Origin: DAOUET01 sp034430155
Lineage (GTDB): Bacteria > Chloroflexota > Anaerolineae > Anaerolineales > UBA4823
Direction: 5' to 3'
NCBI GenBank assembly: GCA_034430155.1
Contig: DAOUET010000145.1
Location: forward strand, 11,078-75,077
Length of the DNA stretch: 64,000 nucleotides
Position 1 is the first letter of the stretch. Each line of letters starts with the position of its first letter. Below are positions 1 through 7,712 of this stretch, piece by piece. The translations under genes were made by a program, and so were the position numbers. Under the pieces are notes generated by a model. It was given only the letters and a program-made list of their open reading frames with translations. It was not told the DNA's origin and did no database searches.

Positions 1-1
1 C

Positions 2-220
2 TATGCCATCTACGGCCTGACCCTGGCCAAAGCCAACCGTTGTTCAGAAGCGCTTCCTATTTTCCAAGCCATCCGCAGCGGAGTGCCAGATGACGAGATC
101 AATGTCTACAACGCTGAGCAGGGTCTAGTCATTTGCCAGGAAAACCTGAATACCTCTAACCCCGAAGAGGGCACCCCGGAAAGCTCCACACCCCAGCCTG
201 AAGCGACACCTGCTCCATAA
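2..220 (+). CDS. C-terminal end of a TPR-type protein (cut by window edge)
   Basis: An open frame enters from the left edge and ends at TAA 218-220, giving 72 residues. The visible part (YAIYGLTLAKANRC, then SEALPIFQAIRSGVPDD and a final Pro/Thr/Glu-rich tail) has helix-turn-helix TPR spacing. It resembles the C-terminus of the next gene downstream, which has YYLQYGSVLAALSR, then CPDALEVLEEVRAAYPDD. The two are therefore probably tandem paralogues. The 47-base gap to the next gene suggests co-transcription. The N-terminus and any membrane anchor lie outside the window, so the function is unknown. Confidence 0.6.
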   Translation, partial: YAIYGLTLAKANRCSEALPIFQAIRSGVPDDEINVYNAEQGLVICQENLNTSNPEEGTPESSTPQPEATPAP

Positions 221-267
221 CCCGGACCTGGCGCTCACCACAGTAGCTCGCGAGTTAATTTACAATC

Positions 268-1605
268 ATGGACCGAGACATCACCGGAAAACGACCTCAT
301 TTCCGCCCCCAGAATCACCGTTCAAACCCATACCGTATTTTGCTGTGGTTGAGCCTGATTGCCGGGGGAGTGTGGCTGTTCTTCCAGGTGCAAAACGGTC
401 AGGTGCAACCCCTTTTCCTTCCCACGCCCACGCCCACACGGACAGCTCACTCCTACACCTTGGAGGGCGAAACCCTGTTTGATGCCGGTGATCTCACCGG
501 AGCCATCACCGCTTACCAGGAAGCTACTAGAGTTGACCCCCAAGATGCTCAGCTGTGGTCCAATCTTGCGCGTGTCCAAACCTACTCCTCCAGTCTGCTA
601 AGCAACGATACCGACCGGTTCGAACGGTTGAAAGATGCCTTAAATTCTATCGACCAAGCCATCGCCCTTAAACCGGACGATCCTGCCGTGCTTGCCACCC
701 GTGCGCTGGTGCTGGATTGGTATGCTTCCAGCTATCTGCTCAGTGAGGATGAACGTCAGTCATCTCTCAATGAGGCAGAAAAAGAAGCTGCCCGAGCCTT
801 TAACCTGGATCCCGAGAACGCCAAGGCCCTGGCTTTTTACGCTGAGATCCTGGTCGACCAGCAGAAATGGTCCCAAGCCCAGCAGTATGTCGAACAAGCT
901 GTCCTGCTAGATCCTGGTTCTATGGATGTTCATCGCGTCTACGGGTATGTGCTCGAGTCCCTTGGCCAATACCGCCAAGCCATAGAAGAATATCAAAAAG
1001 CGGCTGATATCACCCCCAACCTGACTTTTCTCTATATTTTCATCGGTCGTAACTTTCGTACGTTAGACGTGCACACCCGGGCCCTCGAATTCTTTGAGAA
1101 AGCCGCCAATATTAACGACCAGCTGGGGATTAGCGATCCGGTACCGTACATTGAAATCGCCAAAACCTATTCACGCGATGGCGAGTTTTTTATCGCAGCC
1201 ATCAACGCCCAAAAAGCTCTCCAGTATGACCCCTCAAATGCAAACACCTACGGCCAGCTGGGAATCATTTATACCAAAGCTCGCAACTACGAAGGTGCCC
1301 GGCCCGCTTTAAAGTGTGCCGTTATCGGGTGCAGCGCTGATGAAAACGAAACCGCTAAAGAAATCATCGATCAGGGGGTAGCGGTCCAGAGACTCCCGCT
1401 CACCTCTGGCACTGTAGCCTTTTATTACCTGCAGTACGGCTCGGTGTTAGCAGCTCTCAGCCGACCAAACCAGAACTATTGTCCGGATGCTCTGGAAGTT
1501 TTGGAAGAAGTTCGGGCAGCTTATCCGGATGACGCTGTATTCAATGACATTATCAATGAAAATGAGGCCATCTGCAAACTGGTCGGAAACACCCAGAGCC
1601 CCTGA
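268..1605 (+). CDS. Membrane-anchored TPR protein
   Basis: 445 residues. A basic N-terminus is followed by one hydrophobic segment (about residues 24-40) and a Pro/Thr linker (PLFLPTPTPTRT). About six to eight tetratricopeptide-like repeats follow from residue 65 to near the end; repeat signatures such as ALKPDDPAVLATRA, NLDPENAKALAFYAEIL and LDPGSMDVHRVYGYVLESLGQYRQAIEEYQKA are recognisable. This predicts a single-pass protein with an extracytoplasmic TPR scaffold, which usually holds protein partners together; no enzymatic domain is seen. It follows a truncated relative at the window edge. No clear ribosome binding site precedes ATG 268. Partner and pathway are unknown. Confidence 0.8.
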   Translation: MDRDITGKRPHFRPQNHRSNPYRILLWLSLIAGGVWLFFQVQNGQVQPLFLPTPTPTRTAHSYTLEGETLFDAGDLTGAITAYQEATRVDPQDAQLWSNLARVQTYSSSLLSNDTDRFERLKDALNSIDQAIALKPDDPAVLATRALVLDWYASSYLLSEDERQSSLNEAEKEAARAFNLDPENAKALAFYAEILVDQQKWSQAQQYVEQAVLLDPGSMDVHRVYGYVLESLGQYRQAIEEYQKAADITPNLTFLYIFIGRNFRTLDVHTRALEFFEKAANINDQLGISDPVPYIEIAKTYSRDGEFFIAAINAQKALQYDPSNANTYGQLGIIYTKARNYEGARPALKCAVIGCSADENETAKEIIDQGVAVQRLPLTSGTVAFYYLQYGSVLAALSRPNQNYCPDALEVLEEVRAAYPDDAVFNDIINENEAICKLVGNTQSP

Positions 1606-1634
1606 GACAGCATTCGTGAGGGACCAGATTAAAA

Positions 1635-1660
1635 ATAGCCGGGAGTCGGCTATCAACTTT
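1635..1660 (+). terminator. Possible terminator after the TPR gene
   Basis: A 7-bp perfect stem ATAGCCG / CGGCTAT (1635-1641 and 1647-1653) has a 5-base loop and is followed by CAACTTT. It lies 30 bases past the TPR stop and before the groES promoter. The T-tract is weak, so it may be only a partial terminator. Confidence 0.35.
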
Positions 1661-1705
1661 CATTCCCATAAAACATCAGATTTTCGTTAATATTTTAAAT
1701 CCCCC

Positions 1706-1734
1706 TTGACTTTCCCGAAATAATTAGGTATGAT
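1706..1734 (+). promoter_or_regulatory. Sigma-70-type promoter of groES-groEL
   Basis: TTGACT (1706-1711), a 17-base spacer and TATGAT (1729-1734) make a near-consensus vegetative promoter. The predicted start is about 1741, directly before the CIRCE operator, so a bound repressor would block promoter clearance. Confidence 0.85.
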
Positions 1735-1745
1735 TTGACCACAAG

Positions 1746-1772
1746 TTAGCACTCGATAGTCGAGAGTGCTAA
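1746..1772 (+). promoter_or_regulatory. CIRCE operator (HrcA binding site)
   Basis: The sequence shows TTAGCACTC, nine bases, then GAGTGCTAA: a perfect match to the CIRCE inverted repeat bound by the heat-shock repressor HrcA. It sits at about +6 to +32 of the predicted transcript and 57 bases before groES. HrcA control of groESL is well established for this element; no hrcA gene is in this window. Confidence 0.95.
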
Positions 1773-1828
1773 CTTGCCTGCATGTAACCTGTCGACTTAA
1801 TATCCCAATTCATGATCAGGAGGCAAGT

Positions 1829-2122
1829 ATGTCAATTTCTCTAAAACCCCTGGGAAACCGTATCGTGATCGAACCCATCGAGCAGGAAGATATTACTGCT
1901 GGAGGGATCGTTCTACCTGAAACGGCCAAGGAAAAACCTCAAAAAGGTAAGGTCCTGGCTATTGGTCCCGGTGAGCGTAACGACAGTGGGGATCGGATAC
2001 CCATGGACGTTGCCGAAGGCGACACCGTGCTGTATGCCAAGTACGCTGGCACGGAGATTAAAATGGACGGCAAGAAATTGCTGATCCTGCGCGAAAGCGA
2101 CTTGTTGGCAATTGTTTCATAA
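1829..2122 (+). CDS. groS: Co-chaperonin GroES
   Basis: 97 residues starting MSISLKPLGNRIVIEP, the usual length for GroES/Cpn10. It caps the GroEL folding chamber in the cytoplasm. The mobile-loop region (EDITAGGIVLPETAKEKPQKG) and the C-terminal strands (GTEIKMDGKKLLILRESDLLAIV) are intact. An upstream in-frame ATG at 1766 is rejected because it lies inside the CIRCE element. ATG 1829 has AGGAGG at 1818-1823, five bases upstream. It is the first gene of the CIRCE-controlled groES-groEL operon, with groEL starting 37 bases after its stop. Confidence 0.97.
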   Translation: MSISLKPLGNRIVIEPIEQEDITAGGIVLPETAKEKPQKGKVLAIGPGERNDSGDRIPMDVAEGDTVLYAKYAGTEIKMDGKKLLILRESDLLAIVS

Positions 2123-2159
2123 AACTAACTAAACTTTAATTCTGGAGGAGCAAAAATCT

Positions 2160-3791
2160 ATGTCAGCTAAACAGATCGTATTTTCGGAAGAAGCTCGCCG
2201 CAAGTTGCAGCGCGGCATGGATACCCTTGCAAAAGCAGTTGTCACTACGCTGGGGCCAAAAGGTCGGAACGTATCGCTCGATAGAAAATTTGGATCTCCC
2301 ACCATCACCCACGACGGCGTCACGGTAGCCAAAGACATCGAGTTGGAGGACCCCTTCGAGAACATGGGGGCGCAATTGCTCAAAGAAGCCGCCACCAAGA
2401 CTAACGATATTGCCGGTGACGGCACTACCACTTCGACGGTATTGGCACACACGATCGTATCCGAAGGCATGAAGAACCTGGCTGCCGGTTTCAACCCCAT
2501 GCTGCTCAAATGGGGCATCGAAGCCGCCACAAAAGCCGTAGTTGATAGGATCACCGAACAGGCCATTGAAGTTACTACGAGAGAGGATATTGCCAATGTC
2601 GCCTCCATCTCCGCTCAGGACCGCCAGATCGGTGAACTGATCGCCGACGTAATGGATAAGGTCGGTAAGGATGGCGTAATCACCGTGGAAGAGTCCAAAG
2701 GTCTGGAATTTGAAACCGAATACGTCGAAGGTATGCAATTCGACCGGGGTTATATATCCCCCTATTTCATCACTGATCCGGAACACATGGAAGCCGCGGT
2801 TGAAGAACCTTATCTCTTGATCCATGACAAGAAAATCTCGGCTGCTCAGGACATTGTCCCCCTGCTGGAGAAGATGGTGCAGGTAGGTAAGCGTGAACTG
2901 GTGATCATCGCTGAAGATATCGATGGCGAAGCCCTCGCCACCCTGGTATTGAACAAATTACGCGGTATGCTCAACGTTATAGCTGTCAAAGCGCCCGGAT
3001 TCGGAGACCGGCGAAAAGCTATGCTGCAGGATATCGCCATCTTGACAGGCGCCACAGTCATCTCTGAGGAGACCGGTCGCAAACTGGAAAGCGCCACCAT
3101 CCAAGATTTGGGCCAGGCTGAAAAGGTTTCAGTCACCAAAGAGGACACCACCATTGTGGGTGGCAAAGGCGAAACAGCCCAGATCAAGGGGCGTATCGAG
3201 CAGATTCGCGTCGAAATCGATGACAGCACCAGTGATTACGACCGCGAAAAACTGCAAGAACGCCTTGCTAAGCTCTCCGGTGGTGTAGCTATCATCCGGG
3301 TGGGTGCTGCCACCGAGACTGAATTGAAAGAAAAGAAGCATCGTGTCGAGGACGCTCTCTCAGCTACCCGAGCTGCAGTGGAAGACGGCATCGTTCCTGG
3401 TGGTGGCGTCGCTTTGATCAACGCCATGAAGGCTCTGGATGATCTCAAGATGGATTATGAGGACGCCCAGGTCGGTGTAAAAATTGTGCGCAAAGCCTTG
3501 GAAATGCCCATTCGCAAGATAGCTTCCAACGCTGGTAAAGACGGTTCTGTGGTCCTCGAAACCGTACGACAGCAGCAGAAGCAGAAGAAGAATGTGAACT
3601 TCGGCTTTAACGTTATCACTGAAGAATACGTCGATATGGTCAAGGACGGCGTTATCGATCCAGCCAAAGTCACCAGGGGCGCTCTTGAGAACGCCGCCTC
3701 CATCGCGGCTATGATCCTAACCACGGAAGCCTTGATTACTGACATACCAGAAAAAGAAAAACCACCCATGCCACCCATGCCGGAATACTAA
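2160..3791 (+). CDS. groL: Chaperonin GroEL
   Basis: 543 residues, the normal length for the 60-kDa chaperonin, which folds proteins by ATP-driven encapsulation together with GroES. The nucleotide site is visible as TLGPKGRNV and GDGTTTSTV near the N-terminus, and the apical, intermediate and C-terminal equatorial parts (VPGGGVALI) are present. GGAGGAG at 2144-2150 is a good ribosome binding site. The C-terminus is unusual: it ends EKEKPPMPPMPEY instead of the Gly-Gly-Met repeats of most bacterial GroELs. It is transcribed with groES and followed by strong hairpins. Confidence 0.98.
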   Translation: MSAKQIVFSEEARRKLQRGMDTLAKAVVTTLGPKGRNVSLDRKFGSPTITHDGVTVAKDIELEDPFENMGAQLLKEAATKTNDIAGDGTTTSTVLAHTIVSEGMKNLAAGFNPMLLKWGIEAATKAVVDRITEQAIEVTTREDIANVASISAQDRQIGELIADVMDKVGKDGVITVEESKGLEFETEYVEGMQFDRGYISPYFITDPEHMEAAVEEPYLLIHDKKISAAQDIVPLLEKMVQVGKRELVIIAEDIDGEALATLVLNKLRGMLNVIAVKAPGFGDRRKAMLQDIAILTGATVISEETGRKLESATIQDLGQAEKVSVTKEDTTIVGGKGETAQIKGRIEQIRVEIDDSTSDYDREKLQERLAKLSGGVAIIRVGAATETELKEKKHRVEDALSATRAAVEDGIVPGGGVALINAMKALDDLKMDYEDAQVGVKIVRKALEMPIRKIASNAGKDGSVVLETVRQQQKQKKNVNFGFNVITEEYVDMVKDGVIDPAKVTRGALENAASIAAMILTTEALITDIPEKEKPPMPPMPEY

Positions 3792-3895
3792 ATCACTAAA
3801 TGTCTGTGGTGGTGTAGCTGTGGGTCGACGGCCTGCAGCTACATCACCCATCCCAACGCTGATCCTCAATCACGGATTCTACTGAAAGCGGATTG

Positions 3896-3928
3896 GGGCG
3901 GGTTGACCTAACCCGCCCTATTTCTTTG
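3896..3928 (+). terminator. Rho-independent terminator of groESL
   Basis: A perfect 9-bp stem GGGCGGGTT / AACCCGCCC (3896-3904, 3910-3918) with a 5-base loop is followed by TATTTCTTT. A second, longer hairpin lies nearer the groEL stop (3809-3820 with 3836-3847, 12 bp including one G-T pair). The latter lacks a T-tract and may protect the mRNA 3' end. Confidence 0.85.
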
Positions 3929-3954
3929 ACAAAACCCCCGGCTCATGTTAAAAT
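3926..3954 (+). promoter_or_regulatory. Strong sigma-70-type promoter of a candidate small RNA or leader
   Basis: TTGACA (3926-3931), a 17-base spacer and TAAAAT (3949-3954) match the vegetative consensus closely. The predicted start is about 3961. No open reading frame follows before the hairpin terminator at 4060-4090. Confidence 0.75.
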
Positions 3955-3960
3955 CACAAT

Positions 3961-4090
3961 TCGAAGAGGACCTTGACGTCTGGCCGGACTTCCGGCCTGT
4001 TATTAATGCCCGCATTCCCACGTTCATTTCTAAGTTTGTGGTTATCGGAAAATATTAATCCCCGGCCAGCGCACTCTTGCCGGGGTTTTT
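3961..4090 (+). ncRNA. Candidate small RNA or terminated leader upstream of RNase J
   Basis: A near-consensus promoter and a good rho-independent terminator bound about 130 bases without a convincing reading frame. Inside is a strong hairpin GGCCGG-ACTT-CCGGCC (about 3982-3997), then an A/T-rich middle part. I do not recognise it as 6S RNA, SRP RNA, tmRNA or RNase P RNA; the SRP core motif is absent. Two readings are possible: a free-standing small RNA, or the prematurely terminated 5' leader of the RNase J gene 228 bases downstream. The second would fit attenuation control. The region 4091-4317 holds another hairpin (GAGCGGG/CCTGCTC, about 4158-4176) and a weak promoter-like TTGACT at 4193. 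Confidence 0.45.
4060..4090 (+). terminator. Rho-independent terminator of the candidate small RNA
   Basis: Stem CCCCGGC / GCCGGGG (4060-4066, 4079-4085) with a 12-base loop is followed immediately by TTTTT (4086-4090). It lies before, not after, the RNase J gene, so it ends the transcript begun at about 3961. Confidence 0.75.
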
Positions 4091-4317
4091 CTTATATTCA
4101 TATAAGAGACGCTGGTTTTAGGACATGGTTTACCCAGTTTTAGGATTTGTTGGGGGGTTGAGCGGGCTTTACCTGCTCCCCTGAAAAGACCTTTGACTGC
4201 CTAACTTACGAAAGGTTTAAGCACACAATACCCACCGAATTGAGGTATATCTCTAGCAATTAGGATAGATCAAACTCAACAGTCCGGTGGCAATCAAAAA
4301 GGTTAATAGTACAAGAA

Positions 4318-5958
4318 ATGAGTAACAAAAAACTACGTATTATCCCCCTGGGAGGCTTGGGGGAAGTCGGTAAGAATATGATGGTCTACGAGTATGGAGA
4401 AAACATCATGATCGTAGACACAGGCATTATGTTCCCCGAAAACGACATGTTGGGGATCGACTATATCATCCCCGATTTTAATTATTTGCTGGATAAAAGT
4501 CATCTGGTACGCGGCATCATCATCACCCACGGTCATGAAGATCACACAGGAGCAATCACCCATGTCATGGAGGCAATTGATGCCCCTATCTATGCCACCT
4601 CACTCACGCGCGGTTTACTGGAAGTCAAACTGGCGCGCAGCCATATGCTCGACAAGGTGACCCTCAACACGGTACAGGCCGGAGACACGGTCAATATCGG
4701 CCCATTTAAAGTTGATTTATTCCATGTCTGCCACTCCATTCCCGATGGCGTCGGTTTGGGAATCACTTCCCCGGCCGGTCTGGTGGTGCATTCCGGCGAT
4801 TACAAATTTGATCACACACCGGTAGACAACTGGCCCACCGACTACGCCAAGCTGGGCGAATTCTCAGGCCGTAATGTCTTGGCACTACTCTCCGACTCTA
4901 CCAACGCCGATAAACCCGGTTGGACTCCCTCGGAGCGGGTGATCGACCCGGCTTTCGACCAAGTTTTCAAAAGCGCTCCAGGTCGTATCATCATTTCCAG
5001 TTTCGCTTCTTTGATTTCGCGCATGCAACAGGTGGCAAACGCTGCAGATCGCCATGGTCGTAAGATGGCTTTTGTGGGCACCAGCATGGTTGAAAACGCA
5101 AAAATGGCTCGTAAACTAGGCTACCTGGATATACCTGACAGATTGCTTGTCAGCATCGATAAAGCCTTGAAGATGAAACCCCAAGAATTGGTCTTAATGT
5201 CTACCGGCACTCAGGGTGAACCCTCATCCATTATGGGTCGTCTTTCTACCGGTACAAATCGACAGTTCGATGTCATGCCCGGCGATACCATCGTGCTCTC
5301 TTCACATCCCATTCCTGGAAATGAAGAAAGCGTTTACCGCACCATCAACCGCCTGTTCCGGCGTGGAGCTAACGTGATCTACGAGCCTATTGCCCCCGTC
5401 CACGTTTCCGGCCATGCCAGCCAGGAGGAAATGAAGCTGCTCCTGCACCTTGTCAAGCCGAAATACTTCATCCCCATCCATGGCGAACTCCGTCACTTAC
5501 GGCAACACTCCCAAATCGCTCAGATTTTAGGCATCCCCGCCGAAAATATCGTCGTAGTTGAAAACGGCCAGGTGATTGAGTTTGAAGATGGGCAGATGAG
5601 CCTGGGTGAACGCGTGCCCGGTGGATATGTTTTCGTGGATGGATCCGGTGTCGGCGATGTAGGTCCCAGCGTGGTGCGAGAACGTGAAGCCTTGGCCAAA
5701 GATGGTATCGTCGTAATAAGCCTGGTGCTTGATAAAAACACCGGGAGCCTGCATGAAGAGCCCGAAATTATCACTCGCGGTTTCGTGTATAAGGATGATG
5801 CCAAGGACCTGTTAGCCACAACCCGCCGCCGTATCGTTGAGACAATCAGCCTCGGTAATGGCAACCTGCAAAACGACATTGAACAGGTAGCCAAAGCGCT
5901 CTTCTATAACGAGACCAAACGCCGTCCCATGGTCTTTGTAACCGTGAACCGGGTTTAA
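4318..5958 (+). CDS. rnj: Ribonuclease J
   Basis: 546 residues, the family's usual length. RNase J is a metallo-beta-lactamase/beta-CASP ribonuclease with 5'-3' exonuclease and endonuclease activity, used in mRNA decay and RNA maturation. The N-terminus RIIPLGGLGEVGKNM is diagnostic, and the zinc site is HGHEDH at residues 71-76. The beta-CASP region is around residues 210-380 and includes the LVLMSTGTQGEPSS loop. The returning lactamase motif HVSGHAS and the C-terminal RNase J domain follow. ATG 4318 fits the conserved N-terminus but has only a weak ribosome binding site. It faces pcm tail to tail. Confidence 0.95.
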   Translation: MSNKKLRIIPLGGLGEVGKNMMVYEYGENIMIVDTGIMFPENDMLGIDYIIPDFNYLLDKSHLVRGIIITHGHEDHTGAITHVMEAIDAPIYATSLTRGLLEVKLARSHMLDKVTLNTVQAGDTVNIGPFKVDLFHVCHSIPDGVGLGITSPAGLVVHSGDYKFDHTPVDNWPTDYAKLGEFSGRNVLALLSDSTNADKPGWTPSERVIDPAFDQVFKSAPGRIIISSFASLISRMQQVANAADRHGRKMAFVGTSMVENAKMARKLGYLDIPDRLLVSIDKALKMKPQELVLMSTGTQGEPSSIMGRLSTGTNRQFDVMPGDTIVLSSHPIPGNEESVYRTINRLFRRGANVIYEPIAPVHVSGHASQEEMKLLLHLVKPKYFIPIHGELRHLRQHSQIAQILGIPAENIVVVENGQVIEFEDGQMSLGERVPGGYVFVDGSGVGDVGPSVVREREALAKDGIVVISLVLDKNTGSLHEEPEIITRGFVYKDDAKDLLATTRRRIVETISLGNGNLQNDIEQVAKALFYNETKRRPMVFVTVNRV

Positions 5959-5992
5959 TCCTTGAAGCGAGTGTAATACCCCTGCATCAGCC

Positions 5993-6664
5993 TTACCCCC
6001 AACGCCATCTATTTTCTTTCCAGCCATGCTCACCCAGTAAAGGCACAAAGGCGACTGGGACAATCTGGTCGCTGTCGTAGCCATAAGCACGGCGATACCA
6101 GCGCTCGAGGAACTGCCCACTTCGCCCGCCAACTGGAACCACCAGGCGACCATCTTCAACGAGTTGGTCAAGCAATGGTTGCGGAACGCGCGGTGCCGCG
6201 GCTGTCACTACAATACCGTTGTACGGGGCGTATTCAGGTAATCCCTGGGAACCGTCTCCTAAGTGCACGTGCACGTTGGTATACCCCAAAACCTGTAGAA
6301 TAGCTGCAGCTCTCTTTATCAATAGCTCGTGACGTTCTATCGTATGTACTTCTTTGGAAAGATAGCCCAAGATAGCAGCCTGGTAGCCCGAACCAGTGCC
6401 GATTTCGAGAACTTTATCGTCTTGCTCCAAGACCAGCAATTGGGTCATTAAGGCGACGATATACGGCTGGGAGATGGTTTGTCCATTGCCGATCGGTAGA
6501 GGACCATCAGCATAGGCGAGATGGCGATGTTCCGGCGGGACAAACCGGTGGCGTGGCACCTGCTGCATAGCCTCTAACACGCGCTTGGATCTGATGCCAC
6601 GCGCCATCAACTGTTCCTCAACCATACGCTCTCTTTCGATGACAAATCGATCGTTTTCTTCCAT
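5993..6664 (-). CDS. pcm: Protein-L-isoaspartate O-methyltransferase
   Basis: 223 residues. The enzyme methylates damaged L-isoaspartyl residues using S-adenosylmethionine and so starts their repair. The SAM-binding motif VLEIGTGSGYQAAIL is at residues 85-99. The family motif around RHRFVPPEHRHLAYADGPLPIGNGQTISQPYIVALM (39-73) and the post-motif IVVTAAAPRVPQPLLDQL are clear. It is the last gene of a leftward cluster, 30 bases after the LLM oxidoreductase stop. It ends 34 bases from the end of RNase J. Confidence 0.95.
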   Translation of the reverse strand: MEENDRFVIERERMVEEQLMARGIRSKRVLEAMQQVPRHRFVPPEHRHLAYADGPLPIGNGQTISQPYIVALMTQLLVLEQDDKVLEIGTGSGYQAAILGYLSKEVHTIERHELLIKRAAAILQVLGYTNVHVHLGDGSQGLPEYAPYNGIVVTAAAPRVPQPLLDQLVEDGRLVVPVGGRSGQFLERWYRRAYGYDSDQIVPVAFVPLLGEHGWKENRWRWG

Positions 6665-6694
6665 TGATAAATGGCTGTTGTTATTACTACTCGA

Positions 6695-7699
6695 TCAACG
6701 CTGATCCATTTCTTCCAGCAAGGCGCGCCAGAACACGTCACGTTCTCCTGGAACGTAGGGGATATACAACGCCAGGCGGTCGACTAACCCACCATAACGC
6801 TCTTTTAAAGCTGCGGGCAAATCCCCAGGTTCAGCCACGATCGCAAAGGTAGCCAACATCTCATCGCTGATCAGGCCTGCCATCTCGCTCCACCGGCCAC
6901 GCCCTGCTAGCGCAGAAAGCCTCTCACCCACCTCATCCCAACCATGCTGCGCCATTACTGGGCGATAAGACGGTGTTGAAGCGTAGAAGGCGATCTGCGA
7001 GCGAACCAGGCGATCCTCATCGGGCGATATCACCACGAAAGCCGTCGTCGATATTTTTATATCGCTGCGCTTTCGCCCAACTTTGGTTGCTCCCTGCTCA
7101 ATGGCTGGGATAATCACCTCACTGAGGTACTTGGTTGAATGGTAAGGGTGCGCGTGGAAACCATCGGCGACTTCCCCGGCTAAACGTGCCAAGCCAGTGT
7201 TCACACCCGCGATGTATATGGGAATCTGGGGGTAATCGATCGGACCCGGGTTGAAAAAAGGGGTCATCAAGGTCAGCTTATAATGTTCGCCGCGGTAATT
7301 CAAGCGATCGCCGCTCTGCCAGGTGTGCCAAAAAGCTCGGATGGCAGTGATTTGTTCCCGAAGTTTTCCGACCACCGAATTTGGCCAGGGCATGCCAAAG
7401 CGACGCTCGATATGGGCTTTCACCTGGGTGCCCAACCCCAAGATGAAACGACCACCGGAAGTTTGAGCGAGATCCCAGGCGGTGTAAGCCAGGGTTGCCG
7501 GGCTGCGGGCAAAGGCAATCGCAACCGCCGTTCCAAAGTTTATCGAGCGGGTATGTTCGGCGATTAACGCCCCCGGTAGAAAAGGATCATGCTGCGTCTC
7601 ACTCGTCCACAAGGCTTTAAAGCCTATGCCTTCAGCAGCCTTGGCGATATTCGAAACTTCGCTCAGGGATGTCATAGGAAGTGCAGTATCCAGGATCAT
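6695..7699 (-). CDS. LLM-class (F420-dependent type) oxidoreductase
   Basis: 334 residues with the luciferase-like TIM-barrel pattern: substrate and cofactor residues in the N-terminal part (GFKALWTSETQHDPFLPGALIAEHT) and the conserved stretch TSGGRFILGLGTQVKAHIERRFGMPW. This resembles the F420-dependent subgroup found in actinobacteria and Chloroflexota more than FMN-luciferases. The substrate cannot be predicted. It lies 13 bases after the M42 peptidase and 30 bases before pcm, so the three are probably one transcript. Cofactor assignment is by family resemblance only. Confidence 0.85.
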   Translation of the reverse strand: MILDTALPMTSLSEVSNIAKAAEGIGFKALWTSETQHDPFLPGALIAEHTRSINFGTAVAIAFARSPATLAYTAWDLAQTSGGRFILGLGTQVKAHIERRFGMPWPNSVVGKLREQITAIRAFWHTWQSGDRLNYRGEHYKLTLMTPFFNPGPIDYPQIPIYIAGVNTGLARLAGEVADGFHAHPYHSTKYLSEVIIPAIEQGATKVGRKRSDIKISTTAFVVISPDEDRLVRSQIAFYASTPSYRPVMAQHGWDEVGERLSALAGRGRWSEMAGLISDEMLATFAIVAEPGDLPAALKERYGGLVDRLALYIPYVPGERDVFWRALLEEMDQR

Positions 7700-7712
7700 T
7701 CGTCAATCCTTG

